A program made the translations under genes and the position numbers. The notes beneath the pieces were generated by a model. The model was not told the origin of the DNA. It was given only the letters and a program-made list of their open reading frames with translations, and ran no database searches. Positions 26,600-36,211 of a stretch of DNA of 64,000 nt are shown one piece after another. Source of the stretch: an uncultured Alphaproteobacteria bacterium (GTDB lineage Bacteria; Pseudomonadota; Alphaproteobacteria; Rs-D84); contig CAKQNS010000003.1 of assembly GCA_934255455.1 (NCBI GenBank), positions 1-64,000 on the forward strand. The letters run 5' to 3'. Each line of letters begins with the position of its first letter. The stretch's first letter is position 1.

Positions 26600-27223
26600 A
26601 TGCAATGTGAAATAAGTGAACAGCAATACAAACATTTGATGAAAAGCCGTCGCGGGCGTTGGATGGTGTCATGCGGTACGGTTTCCGTTTTGCCAAATGG
26701 TGACCTGTTGTTGGATGTTCCAAATCGCTGTCTGCACAGCCGTGAACGATTGAATGAACACAAAATTGAACAGATTTTGGGGCATTATGCAACCGATATG
26801 GTTTATTATAATTTCGACAGTCACGCATTGACCGCTTTTGGTCAAACCGGTTTGGTGTCGGTAAATGAATATCCGATATTAAAATTATTCAAATTCGTTT
26901 TTGATACTTGTATGGCACCGGAATATGAATTGGTTGCCGGCATTACGATGAATGCCCATATTTCCAGATACCCCGGTCGTGGCAATGGGGCGCAAAATAT
27001 GTTGGCCGATTGGAATTCTGGTGCGATTGTTGGTACGATTATTCGGCGCGACTGCAATACCGGCAAATTGGACCGCACCTCGCCATTGTGGGTTGGCATA
27101 GATTTATATTTGAACAGTGACACCGCCGCCAGCCGCGCCATGGGTGAATTTGTTTATGAATGTGTCGTAAATTCGGAATTTCGTAATGCGTTGTTTACCG
27201 AACAACGGTTCAAAACACGGTAA
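26600..27223 (+). CDS. Hypothetical protein
   Basis: A 207-residue soluble protein of no recognised family, without signal peptide or membrane helix. CAAGGATTT precedes the ATG. Features are a basic N-terminal segment (KHLMKSRRGRWMVSCG), an LLLDVPNRCLHSRERL block, and a C-terminal half with mixed strands and helices. It is convergent with a small membrane-protein gene. Base and codon use match the neighbourhood, which supports a real gene. Confidence 0.7.
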   Translation: MQCEISEQQYKHLMKSRRGRWMVSCGTVSVLPNGDLLLDVPNRCLHSRERLNEHKIEQILGHYATDMVYYNFDSHALTAFGQTGLVSVNEYPILKLFKFVFDTCMAPEYELVAGITMNAHISRYPGRGNGAQNMLADWNSGAIVGTIIRRDCNTGKLDRTSPLWVGIDLYLNSDTAASRAMGEFVYECVVNSEFRNALFTEQRFKTR

Positions 27224-27232
27224 ATATATTAC

Positions 27233-27439
27233 TTATTTTTTAGATGCACAAAACAGTGCCCACAACCAACCGATGCCGGTCCAGAATAACAGCCAACTGG
27301 CCAATCGTACCATAACCATATTGTACCCGTCTTTGGATGTTTGGCGCGCGACCCATGCGGGCGCCATCCACACGCCAACCAAGATTGCTATTGCAATCGC
27401 ATATTTGGCAACAATCAAGATTCCGTTCACAATATTCAT
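27233..27439 (-). CDS. Small two-helix membrane protein
   Basis: A 68-residue product starting MNIVNGILIVAKYAIAIA, with two hydrophobic segments (~4-26 and ~45-62, SWLLFWTGIGWLWALF) joined by a polar loop and a Lys tail. It lies just downstream of the enolase terminator on the same strand. Longer in-frame starts (27469, 27511) would overlap that terminator or eno, so the shortest was chosen; no clear Shine-Dalgarno supports any. Function unknown. Confidence 0.5.
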   Translation of the reverse strand: MNIVNGILIVAKYAIAIAILVGVWMAPAWVARQTSKDGYNMVMVRLASWLLFWTGIGWLWALFCASKK

Positions 27440-27452
27440 ACGCACATAAAAC

Positions 27453-27480
27453 AAAAAAAGGGGACGCATTCGCGCCCCCC
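27453..27480 (-). terminator. Intrinsic terminator of eno
   Basis: On the minus strand GGGG-CGC / GCG-T-CCCC (one bulged T) around GAAT, followed by seven T. Confidence 0.75.
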
Positions 27481-27500
27481 ATTCGCTATTTCCGGTCGTA

Positions 27501-28763
27501 TTATATACCATATTTTGCTGATTTGTCCAGTTCTTCTTCAATACGCAGCAATTGATTATATTTTGCCATGCGGTCGGTGCGCGACATAGATCCGGTTTTT
27601 ATCTGGCCGGCATTTGTTGCCACCGCCAGATCGGCGATTGTTGTATCTTCGGTTTCGCCACTGCGGTGCGAAATAACAACACCATATTTTGCATCTTGGG
27701 CCATTTTTATCGCGCGCAATGTTTCAGTTAAACTGCCGATTTGATTCACCTTTATCAAAATTGCGTTTGCAACGCCCATTTCAATGCCGCGGGCCAGACG
27801 TGCCGGATTTGTCACAAACAAATCATCGCCAACCAATTGGATTTGTTTGCCAATCGTGTCGGTCAATTTGCGCCATCCGTCCCAGTCTTCTTCGGCCAAT
27901 GCGTCTTCGATTGAAATGATTGGATAATCCGCAATCAATTTTTCGTAAAACGCAATCATTTCATCGGACGATAATTTTTTTCCTTCGAAATTATATACGC
28001 CATCGGCATAGAATTCCGATGATGCCACATCCAAACCAATTGAAACCTGGTCACCGGGGGTGTATCCGGCCGCGCGAATTGCGGAAACAATTGTATCCAA
28101 TGCTTCGCGACACGAATGAAAGTTTGGTGCGAAACCGCCTTCGTCGCCAACATTGGTTGAATTGCCGGTTTTTTTCAAAATAGATTTCAAATTGTGGAAA
28201 ATTTCCGAGCCCATACGAATCGCCTGGCTTTCAGATTTTGCGCCGTTTGGAATAATCATAAATTCCTGGGCGTCCAGACCATTGTCGGCGTGCATACCGC
28301 CGTTGATGATGTTCATCATGGGGCGCGGCAAGATACACGGGTTCGCATTGCCGTATATTTCGGCAATGTATTTATACAGTGGAATTTTCTTGGCCGCAGC
28401 CACCGCGTGTGCAACCGCCATGGATACCGCCAATATCGCGTTTGCACCCAATCTGGCCTTGTTCGGTGTGCCATCCAATGCCAACATTTTTTCATCAATT
28501 TCGGTTTGATGTGATGCGTCCATACCGATGATTGCCGGGGCAATAATTTCATTCACATTTTTTACCGCAGTGATAACGCCTTTACCCATATATGCGTCGC
28601 CACCGTCGCGCAGTTCCAGTGCCTCAAAACTGCCGGTGGATGCGCCAGACGGCACCGCCGCGCGGCCAAATGCACCGTCCGATAAAGTAATGTCACATTC
28701 AATTGTTGGGTTGCCGCGGCTGTCCATAATTTGACGCGCGTGAACCGTTGTTATTTCATACAT
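27501..28763 (-). CDS. eno: Enolase
   Basis: Glycolytic enzyme converting 2-phosphoglycerate to phosphoenolpyruvate, also a common RNA-degradosome partner. The 420-residue product opens with RQIMDSRGNPTIECD and has SGASTGSFEALELRDG, the catalytic-loop block GGMHADNGLDAQEFMI, metal ligands in GLDVASSEFY, SIEDALAEEDWDGW and VGDDLFVTN, and the signature ILIKVNQIGSLTET, then SHRSGETEDTTIADLAV. AAGGAGAAAAAT precedes the ATG. It is monocistronic. Confidence 0.98.
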   Translation of the reverse strand: MYEITTVHARQIMDSRGNPTIECDITLSDGAFGRAAVPSGASTGSFEALELRDGGDAYMGKGVITAVKNVNEIIAPAIIGMDASHQTEIDEKMLALDGTPNKARLGANAILAVSMAVAHAVAAAKKIPLYKYIAEIYGNANPCILPRPMMNIINGGMHADNGLDAQEFMIIPNGAKSESQAIRMGSEIFHNLKSILKKTGNSTNVGDEGGFAPNFHSCREALDTIVSAIRAAGYTPGDQVSIGLDVASSEFYADGVYNFEGKKLSSDEMIAFYEKLIADYPIISIEDALAEEDWDGWRKLTDTIGKQIQLVGDDLFVTNPARLARGIEMGVANAILIKVNQIGSLTETLRAIKMAQDAKYGVVISHRSGETEDTTIADLAVATNAGQIKTGSMSRTDRMAKYNQLLRIEEELDKSAKYGI

Positions 28764-28879
28764 ATTTTTCTCCTTGGCATAATTATAAAAAGTGATTTAT
28801 GGGGGCAAGTTTGGTCTTGTCCTGTTTTTCTATTTATGTAATAATATAACCATAATTCTGATCGGAATAAAATAAAAAT

Positions 28880-31800
28880 ATGATGAAAAAATTAGTTTCT
28901 TTCTTGTGCTGCCTGGTGCCGTTTGGTGCAGGCGCCGCCGATTTCACACCGGGTACGGGGAATTCTGCCGATTTGTCGGGTTTGCCGGGCAACAGTACCG
29001 CGGGCGATAATGTTATAATTACCAATGGTAATGGTATTTCGTCGTCGGGGCCGCTGACGGTTGTGGGCAATATGTATATTGGGCATGATGCCACGGGGAC
29101 CACCGGGACAAACGGCGATGTGTATGCGTTGATTGGAATTGATTCACCGTTTTCGATTTTAACGGGTGGAGCGTTAAATATTGCTGGAAATTTAGAGGTT
29201 GCATCCGGGTATGAATTGCAAATTCAAAATGCCGCATCGGTTGCCGCAATAGATGTCGTTATTGGTACTACCAGCGCCAACAACACAATCACCGCGAATG
29301 GTGCACTGAATATATTAAATGTGAACAATTTAACATTGAATGGCGCATTGACCGCGGCGTCCGATTTAACATTGTCGGCAAATAATATTCAGGCGAATTC
29401 AATTGCTGCAAGTGGCACAACCGCAACAATTACATCGACGGGCAACATAGATGTGGCCGCCGCGTTGCAATATAATGGCGCGGGCACCGCAAATGTGACG
29501 GCGGCAAACGCTACAATTACCGCGGGTGAAATTGGCAATGGTAATGCGGTCGGCAAAATGACGATTACGGCCGGAAACATAAACACCACGGGCGATATTA
29601 AAAATTCGGGCACGGAATTAAACATTGCGGCGGCAAATGGCGATATTATTTCCGGTGGTCGCATCACCAGTGATAATGGTGCGTTGACCATCAATGCCAA
29701 AAATTTAACTGTAAATGGTGGTTCGGGTAATGATGCGTCGTTGGCGCTGACTGGTGGAACGTTCACTGGTGTGGTGTCGGGCGCAACGACATTCGCAAAT
29801 GGCATCAGTTTTACGGGTGCAAATAATTTTTCGTTGGAAACCGGCACGATTGATTTTGGTGTGGCCCAGGAATTACAGTGGGGCGATGGCAAGGCTAAAT
29901 TCAAATTGGAAACAACAGATGTCACAAATGGTAATATCGCATTGGCATCAATCAACAATATGTCGGAAATGTTGTTGAATTCTGCACGCAATATTACGGC
30001 GAATTCTGTTATAAATACCGGAACATTGGGGGTTGGGGCGTCCGGCGATATGACCGTGGGTGCAATAATGACATCGGGCGCGGCCGGGAAAACCGACATT
30101 AATGTTGGTGGCAATTTGTCCGCATCATCGGTAAACAATGTCGGTAAAACCACATTACAGGGCACAAATATAACCATATCTGGTGGTGTTGATAATGCTG
30201 GTACATTGTTGACCATCGCCGGTGGCTTGAATTCCGGAAATACCGTTTCATTGGGCAATGTCACGAATACCAGTGGCCAGATGAATGTTTCTGGATATGA
30301 CATAACAACCGGCGCATTGACAACCAATGCCGGTGGCATGGTTTTCAACGCAACCAATAATATGACAATCGGTGGTGCCGTGTTGGTAAATGGCGGCGAT
30401 ATGGATATGTCGTTGTCGTCGCTGGATGGTGTAATTCGTGCGAATGGTACGGTTGTGGTTGGACAAAACGGTGCGTTGAACATTGGGGGAACCACGCAAA
30501 AATTCCAGGCATCAGATACCATTACAATTGCGGGCGATGTAAACGCTGCATCGGGCGATGCGGAAGATGGCGATTTGAAGGTTGATGTGACAACGGGTGC
30601 GTTGACCATTCAATCAGACGAAAATATTATTATTGGCGGTAATGTGAATGCAACCGACACCGCGGTGTCACGCACGATTCGTTTTGATGCAACGCAAATT
30701 GATGTTGGTGGCGATGTTTTGGCGTCGGGCCAGGGCGTTCTGCAATTTGGTTCGGCAAATACCACAAATGCCGGGGGCCAGAAATTTAATGTTTCCGGCA
30801 ATTTATCGGCGACAGATGGCGGGCGCGGCGATATTTCGGCGGGCACAACGGTAGTTGATGGCACATTGTCAAACAATGCAACCGGCACATTGGTGCTGCG
30901 TGGCGCGTCGGTCACGGCGGACAAAATTGATTTGGTCGGCGGCATATTGGCCGATGGCACGCCGGATCGTACGAATGGCGTGTTGGTTGCCGATACCGAT
31001 GATTTGACATTGACCACCACAACCAACGATATTGTGATTGGTGGCGATATTGTTACCAAGGATAAAAAACTGGCGCTGAAATCTGCGGCTGCGGCAAACA
31101 TCACGGGTAAATTGGAAACTGAATCCAGCACCAGTGAAATTGACATAGATGCCGCTGGCGATGTGACCCTGGGCGATGACATTATAAATTATAATGGTGC
31201 AACGGTTAAAATTTTGGCGGCGCATATTGATGCGGCGGACAGTGCGGTGACAAATAACGCCAATGCAACAATGGAATTGGGCGGGTCGAATACGGAATCG
31301 GTCACAACTGGAAATATTACCAACAGTGGCAATTTGAAAATTACCGCTGCGAATGTGACCGCAAATGCAATTGTTGCAAATGATGGTGCAATGGATATTA
31401 CCGCGCCAAATGTTAACGCGCATTCAATCACTGTAAATGGCGGCGCAATAAACACAACGGCGAATAATATTACCGTGACCGATGCGATTGCAATTACCGG
31501 CGATTTGAATCATGTATTGACCGGTGGTGCCACGACAAATGGATTTAATATTATTGGCAACAATGCACAGGCACTGGTTCAAGCGGGCGATTTGAACGTG
31601 TCGGGCGCGTTAAACGCAAATACAAATTCGGTCGGGTATGTTCTGTCTGGAAATGCCACGATTGATGGCGGCATCAATGTTGTGTCGGGCGCAACCACCA
31701 GTTTATATGCATCATCAATCACGGCGGGCGGCGTGACGAATGCCGGTAATTTGCTGCTGAACGCGACAAGTGGTGCAAATTTGGGTAATGTTGTTGTGAA

Positions 31801-33928
31801 TTCTGGGATGTTGACATTGAATTCGAATACCGCAACCGCGGCCAGTGTTATTATGTCGGGACTGAACATCGTTGCGGGTAATGCCGAATTGCGCGGACGC
31901 GGAATTACCGTAAATGGCGATTTTAATGCGGGCATTTTGTACCAGAATTATAATGGCGATATAACCGTGCGCGGGACCGATGTAAACATTATTGCGAATG
32001 ATTATACCATTAATGCCAACAGCATCAATGTTGCTGGAATTGACCAAACGGGCAGTAATCTGAATTTGAATACTTCGGATTTGACGGTTAATGGGGAAAT
32101 TGAAACGAATGGTAATTTATTGACCATTTCGGCGCATAATTACACCGGCATCAGTGCCAAAATTACTGGTGATGTTTCGGGTGGCGTGCGGTTTAATAAC
32201 CTGGGTGGTTTGACTGTTGGGGGCGATTATATATTTGATAACAACAGTCGTCTGGTTGTTGCTGGTGGTCCAACCAGTGCATCGCATTGGTCAACAATCA
32301 GCCTGGCCGATGATAATACATTTGGCCAAATTTCGAACAAGGGGGCAAATCTGGCACTGGTCAAGATTGCGGGCGAATTCAAATCGCAAATTTCGTTGGC
32401 GAATCTGGCGTCGGGGACCGGTTTGATTGGCGTTGGTTTGACCGAATTGCCCGATATATCCAAGGCATTATGGTTGGCACATGCTGATGGCGGAATCAGC
32501 GAACAGAATGGCCTGGATAAACTGCGCAATGTGAATGTTGTGATTTGCAATGCGTCGGGCTCGATGTGCTATACATATTTTGACCCGGCGGATTTGGTTG
32601 ACACCAGTGATATTGCCGGCGCATATTTGACGGTACGAAATGGCAGCGATATTTATATCGTGTTTGATGACCGTTTTGGTGGCCCGATAAAGATTCAAAA
32701 AATTCAACCGATTGTTGAACGCGTGCCGGGATATTCCCCAGATGCCGCGGTATCGGCGGGTGCGTTGGATAATTTGATTGCGGGGCTGCAACAGAAAAAC
32801 GGTTTCAGTGGCACCCAGGCAATTGAATTGTTGCCGTTGGTGTTCCGTGACGCGGGGCTGGGCACGGTGGGTGACGAATTGTACAAACGGTTGGAAAACT
32901 ATGATGAATATCGTAATGGGGCGGGGCTGGAACGTTTCAGCAAATTGTTCCAGGCGCGCGAAATTGAACAAATAGCCGGAAATGTTGCGTTGAATGAACA
33001 CACAAATGCGCGTTCATTCGAAGACCGTATGTTCGATGAATTTATATGGAACCGCAACCGTAAATTGAAAAAGGCCTGGGTTGATACAGACTTTGGTATG
33101 TTGTATCAAAAAACGACCGACGGTTTGCATGCGGATGGTAATCGGTTCAGTGTGTCGGGCGGGTTTGATTGGCAACATTCCCAGACGGTTATATACGGTT
33201 TGACGGCGCGCGTGTCGCACATGTCAACCGATACGGCCAGCTCGCTGGATTTGGCGTACAATGCGACCAATGATTACATTGCCGGTCATATTGACACATC
33301 GGTTGCCGATACAAACATTGGTATGGGCGGATATATGATGAAAATATTGGGCAACAAAACGCGTTTGTATGGTAATGCGTTCCTGGATTTGCATCTGTTT
33401 GATGTTTCGCGCAATCAGACGTATGTTGATGGCGAAATCACGGGTAATGGTTCCGCGTTCAGTTTGACCAGCGAATGGGGGCTGTTGCACGATTGGTTGA
33501 ACCAATATATCGTGGGCAATATGTATGTGCGCGCGGGGTACAACACCGGGTTCAATGTCACGGAAAAGGTTGGCGGCCACGATTACATGAAAATGGAATC
33601 TGATGGGTACCTGATGTTGACACCTGGGTATTCATTGATGGCGCAAAAACGTATTTATCCATCAATGTGGTTCCAGATTCGCCCGTATGCGGCAATCGGT
33701 ATTGAATACGATGTATTGGGCGCGCCAGACACGGCGAAATACAAATTTGCCGCGGCAAACAGTTTCACCGAATACGATTTGAATATTGACCCAATGTGGG
33801 CGAATATTGGCGGTGGTGTGGAATTTGTTTCGGCGACCGGAATCCAGGTTGGTTTGGATTACCGCTATCAATATAACCAGGATATCCAATTACATAATAT
33901 CAAGATATCTGGTTCGTATCGGTTCTGA
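28880..33928 (+). CDS. Large autotransporter adhesin-like protein
   Basis: A 1682-residue type V secretion protein. The signal peptide is MMKKLVSFLCCLVPFGAGA. Residues ~25-1290 form a passenger of short degenerate repeats rich in Asn/Gly/Thr/Ala (patterns such as NGALTINAKNLTVNGG), typical of a right-handed beta-helix. A linker region (~1300-1390) has helical segments. The barrel domain from ~1395 (KKAWVDTDFGMLYQKTTDG, GFDWQHSQTVIYGL, DYRYQYNQDIQLHNIKISG) ends YRF, the terminal aromatic signal. There is no strong ribosome binding site; the second Met is an alternative start. It probably acts in surface adhesion or aggregation. Confidence 0.9.
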   Translation: MMKKLVSFLCCLVPFGAGAADFTPGTGNSADLSGLPGNSTAGDNVIITNGNGISSSGPLTVVGNMYIGHDATGTTGTNGDVYALIGIDSPFSILTGGALNIAGNLEVASGYELQIQNAASVAAIDVVIGTTSANNTITANGALNILNVNNLTLNGALTAASDLTLSANNIQANSIAASGTTATITSTGNIDVAAALQYNGAGTANVTAANATITAGEIGNGNAVGKMTITAGNINTTGDIKNSGTELNIAAANGDIISGGRITSDNGALTINAKNLTVNGGSGNDASLALTGGTFTGVVSGATTFANGISFTGANNFSLETGTIDFGVAQELQWGDGKAKFKLETTDVTNGNIALASINNMSEMLLNSARNITANSVINTGTLGVGASGDMTVGAIMTSGAAGKTDINVGGNLSASSVNNVGKTTLQGTNITISGGVDNAGTLLTIAGGLNSGNTVSLGNVTNTSGQMNVSGYDITTGALTTNAGGMVFNATNNMTIGGAVLVNGGDMDMSLSSLDGVIRANGTVVVGQNGALNIGGTTQKFQASDTITIAGDVNAASGDAEDGDLKVDVTTGALTIQSDENIIIGGNVNATDTAVSRTIRFDATQIDVGGDVLASGQGVLQFGSANTTNAGGQKFNVSGNLSATDGGRGDISAGTTVVDGTLSNNATGTLVLRGASVTADKIDLVGGILADGTPDRTNGVLVADTDDLTLTTTTNDIVIGGDIVTKDKKLALKSAAAANITGKLETESSTSEIDIDAAGDVTLGDDIINYNGATVKILAAHIDAADSAVTNNANATMELGGSNTESVTTGNITNSGNLKITAANVTANAIVANDGAMDITAPNVNAHSITVNGGAINTTANNITVTDAIAITGDLNHVLTGGATTNGFNIIGNNAQALVQAGDLNVSGALNANTNSVGYVLSGNATIDGGINVVSGATTSLYASSITAGGVTNAGNLLLNATSGANLGNVVVNSGMLTLNSNTATAASVIMSGLNIVAGNAELRGRGITVNGDFNAGILYQNYNGDITVRGTDVNIIANDYTINANSINVAGIDQTGSNLNLNTSDLTVNGEIETNGNLLTISAHNYTGISAKITGDVSGGVRFNNLGGLTVGGDYIFDNNSRLVVAGGPTSASHWSTISLADDNTFGQISNKGANLALVKIAGEFKSQISLANLASGTGLIGVGLTELPDISKALWLAHADGGISEQNGLDKLRNVNVVICNASGSMCYTYFDPADLVDTSDIAGAYLTVRNGSDIYIVFDDRFGGPIKIQKIQPIVERVPGYSPDAAVSAGALDNLIAGLQQKNGFSGTQAIELLPLVFRDAGLGTVGDELYKRLENYDEYRNGAGLERFSKLFQAREIEQIAGNVALNEHTNARSFEDRMFDEFIWNRNRKLKKAWVDTDFGMLYQKTTDGLHADGNRFSVSGGFDWQHSQTVIYGLTARVSHMSTDTASSLDLAYNATNDYIAGHIDTSVADTNIGMGGYMMKILGNKTRLYGNAFLDLHLFDVSRNQTYVDGEITGNGSAFSLTSEWGLLHDWLNQYIVGNMYVRAGYNTGFNVTEKVGGHDYMKMESDGYLMLTPGYSLMAQKRIYPSMWFQIRPYAAIGIEYDVLGAPDTAKYKFAAANSFTEYDLNIDPMWANIGGGVEFVSATGIQVGLDYRYQYNQDIQLHNIKISGSYRF

Positions 33929-33934
33929 AAATAA

Positions 33935-33967
33935 AATCCCCGTCGAGTCGATGGCGGGGATTTTTAT
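33935..33967 (+). terminator. Intrinsic terminator of the autotransporter gene
   Basis: ATCCCCG / CGGGGAT arms with a 12-nt loop that can pair further, followed by T5. Confidence 0.8.
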
Positions 33968-34072
33968 AAAACAACGGCATATTTGCCGATGCGCACACGG
34001 ACAAAAACAGTTGCAGTTTTTACAAGTTTATCATAACATTATCGTATCAATTTTTGAACAGGAGGAAATCAA

Positions 34073-34837
34073 ATGGCAAATAAAGAAAATTGCGATTGCA
34101 ACCAGGACAAAAAATTCACTCGTGGCGGCAGATTGGGCGCTATTTTGTTGCTGACGGTGGGTATTGCATTGGGGGGATTTTTCCCGGGATATTATTACTA
34201 TCAATCTAAAATCAGGGCGAATTTTGTCACGGTCAAAGGCCTGGCAGAAATGGATGTTCGTGCTGATTTGGCGGTGTGGAATTTGCGATTCGTTATTACA
34301 TCGGACGATTTAACCGCCGCGCAAAAGAAAATTGACGCACAGCGCGCCGTAATCTATAAATTCCTGGCCGAGCAAGGATTTGATGCCGCCGAAATCAGCG
34401 ACGGGCGCATAGAAACAAATGATTTGATGGCAAACCCATATCGCAGCAGTACCGATATGACATCGCGCTTTATTTTGAATCAAACGGTGACCGTGCGTTC
34501 GAAAAATGTTGATTTGGTTGATCGTGCATTGCGCCAAAACGGTGATTTGGTTGCCGCCGGTATTATTCTGGACAATCAATATGGTTCGCCGGTGTCGTAT
34601 ATATTTACCGGTTTGAATCAAATTAAACCACAGATGCTGGAACAAGCCACCAAGAACGCTGCGGCCGCGGCCGCCGAATTTGCCAAGGCATCGGACAGTC
34701 GCGTTGGCAACATTCGCCACGCCAGCCAGGGTGTTTTTTCCATTTTACCACGGGAACAGGGCGCCGATGGTTCGGAATCCCAATCCATAGACAAAACCGT
34801 CCGCGTGGTATCCACCGTGGAATATTGGTTGGATTAA
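34073..34837 (+). CDS. SIMPL (DUF541) domain membrane-anchored protein
   Basis: A 254-residue protein with a short Cys/Asp/Lys-rich cytoplasmic N-terminus, one membrane helix (~20-42, LGAILLLTVGIALGGFFPG) and a periplasmic SIMPL domain (FVTVKGLAEMDVRADLAVW, FILNQTVTVRSKNVDLVD, KNAAAAAAEFAKA, VRVVSTVEYWLD). SIMPL proteins are periplasmic or outer-membrane-associated with roles in stress or signalling that remain poorly defined. AGGAGG lies 6 nt before the ATG. A terminator follows closely. Confidence 0.88.
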   Translation: MANKENCDCNQDKKFTRGGRLGAILLLTVGIALGGFFPGYYYYQSKIRANFVTVKGLAEMDVRADLAVWNLRFVITSDDLTAAQKKIDAQRAVIYKFLAEQGFDAAEISDGRIETNDLMANPYRSSTDMTSRFILNQTVTVRSKNVDLVDRALRQNGDLVAAGIILDNQYGSPVSYIFTGLNQIKPQMLEQATKNAAAAAAEFAKASDSRVGNIRHASQGVFSILPREQGADGSESQSIDKTVRVVSTVEYWLD

Positions 34838-34856
34838 TCGGAACAAATATTCGTAC

Positions 34857-34885
34857 AAAAAATCTCGCGGATGCGGGATTTTTTG
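34857..34885 (+). terminator. Intrinsic terminator of the SIMPL gene
   Basis: ATCTCGC-GGAT-GCGGGAT hairpin (one G-T pair) with A-tract before and T6 after. Confidence 0.78.
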
Positions 34886-34912
34886 TTCTATGATTAATGA
34901 TAATAAATTGAC

Positions 34913-34941
34913 TTGAATTTGTCGGAATAAAAACATAAAGT
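34913..34941 (+). promoter_or_regulatory. Candidate promoter of the structured leader RNA
   Basis: TTGAAT (34913-34918), a 17-nt spacer, TAAAGT (34936-34941). An alternative is TTGTCG (34919-34924), 16 nt, TATACA (34941-34946). Either would start transcription at or just inside the first hairpin of the downstream RNA. Confidence 0.45.
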
Positions 34942-34947
34942 ATACAT

Positions 34948-35152
34948 GAATCCAAAGGGATTTGGGTTCGGGGCTGTGGTGGCCCGCAAACACGGTGCAA
35001 GGGCATCGTAATCTGATGTTTTCGGTGCTTTTTGCATCGTTATCGTCCCTGATACATAAATTGGTCGGGGAGCCGTTTACCGCAAGGAACGGAGCAGTTG
35101 TTTGCTGACACCAACTCCCCGGCCGCCAAATCTCGTTGGCGGTTTTATTTTT
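34948..35152 (+). ncRNA. Structured RNA leader of unknown class with terminator
   Basis: About 205 nt rich in helices. In order: a 9-bp hairpin 34948-34969 (loop GGGA); two near-identical tandem hairpins CGGTGC-loop-GCATCG at 34993-35008 and 35023-35039, each followed by TNATC; a 10-bp closing stem GGTCGGGGAG (35063-35072) with CTCCCCGGCC (35115-35124) enclosing a GCAA-capped hairpin (35073-35092) and a second arm; and an intrinsic terminator CCGCCAA/TTGGCGG plus T-runs (35123-35152). Three helix types hold G-U pairs that would be A-C mismatches on the other strand, so it is a plus-strand RNA. It ends 20 nt before the next gene's ATG and looks like an attenuator or riboswitch-type leader, or an independent sRNA. 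No known family was recognised. Confidence 0.6.
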
Positions 35153-35172
35153 AATCGGGGAGGTAAACTGCT

Positions 35173-36165
35173 ATGAAAATTAATATTAAATTTTGGTGTG
35201 TTTTTGGGATAGTATTTTCTGTTGTGTGTGCTAGTGAATCTGGCGCAGAAGAAATGCAAACTTGCCCACAGGGGTGTTTTTGTATATATGATGGCAAATT
35301 TCCAGCGAAAAAGAGTATGGCCAATATTTGTGGGCATGGGGTTGCTCAACGCGTGTCTTGTGACGATGCCAATAAAGTTGTCAGTTTTTCCTATGCTGGC
35401 GGGGCTTATGAAGGTACGTTGGCATGCGCGCGTGATAAGCAAGCAGAATATTATTTTGATGAATTTTCTGAATTATATATAACAAACACAGGTATGTATG
35501 GATTTATAGGGCAAGATTTAATAACAATGCCTTTCGTAAAAGGTTATGGCAGTGAGTTTGGGGTATACCAATGTCCCAGTTCTTATCCATCATCGCAAGC
35601 CGGTGCAAAAACCGTATTTGATTGCTATAAATACAAAGATGGCAAAAAAGTTTATTATACAAACAATAATTATGAAAATTGTAATGAAGCGCTTGAAAGT
35701 TTATTGGCGAATTTGCGATTTTCCCTGGATAAAGTAAATAAAACGGCACAATATTTACAAAATAATTTGAATAATCAAGAACAAAAGACTATCCAAACAG
35801 TGAAGGACAAGGCGATAATAAATACGGAAATACCCGTTGCCGTCAATGAAAGAGAAATAGAATCGAAACAGACGATAATAAGTGCAAAAACATCTGATTC
35901 TTTCAAGAAAATAGAACCAGACAAGGCAATGATAAATGTAGGAATATCTGATTCGTTAGTTTCAAAAAGCAAGAAAGAAAAAATAGATATGTTGAAAACG
36001 CAAAAAACAGCAATGGGGAAATCAATGCGCTCGTCGGGAACCAGATACGTGAATGACGATTTGGAAACGAAATCTGACATTGACACATCATCCAATGATA
36101 TAGGAACTGGGTACCTGAATAACGACTTGGAAATAAAGAAAAGGATGATAAGCGCAGGTATATAA
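35173..36165 (+). CDS. Secreted Cys-rich protein, tandem paralog 1
   Basis: A 330-residue exported protein of unknown family. GGGGAGG lies 9 nt before the ATG. After a signal peptide (MKINIKFWCVFGIVFSVVCA) comes a Cys-rich domain (~30-175) with CPQGCFCIYDG, ICGHGVAQRVSCDD, YYFDEFSEL, TGMYGFIGQDL, VYQCPSSYPSSQAGAK and CYKYKDGK. A helical stretch follows, then a charged tail (~200-330) with an internal repeat (GTRYVNDDLETK and GTGYLNNDLEIK). Residues 30-195 are clearly paralogous to the next gene. Codon use is more AT-rich than the flanking genes, suggesting acquisition or weak selection. It follows a structured RNA leader. Confidence 0.72.
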   Translation: MKINIKFWCVFGIVFSVVCASESGAEEMQTCPQGCFCIYDGKFPAKKSMANICGHGVAQRVSCDDANKVVSFSYAGGAYEGTLACARDKQAEYYFDEFSELYITNTGMYGFIGQDLITMPFVKGYGSEFGVYQCPSSYPSSQAGAKTVFDCYKYKDGKKVYYTNNNYENCNEALESLLANLRFSLDKVNKTAQYLQNNLNNQEQKTIQTVKDKAIINTEIPVAVNEREIESKQTIISAKTSDSFKKIEPDKAMINVGISDSLVSKSKKEKIDMLKTQKTAMGKSMRSSGTRYVNDDLETKSDIDTSSNDIGTGYLNNDLEIKKRMISAGI

Positions 36166-36211
36166 GGTGAGTGAATATATATATAAGTTGCGAGCAAACA
36201 GGATGAGAATT

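Noticed and set aside
34948..35152. Match of the leader RNA to 6S, SRP, RNase P, hammerhead or known riboswitches
   Set aside because: Diagnostic conserved cores (SRP domain IV loop, RNase P AGAGGAAAGTCC, hammerhead CUGAUGA...GAAA) were looked for and not found.
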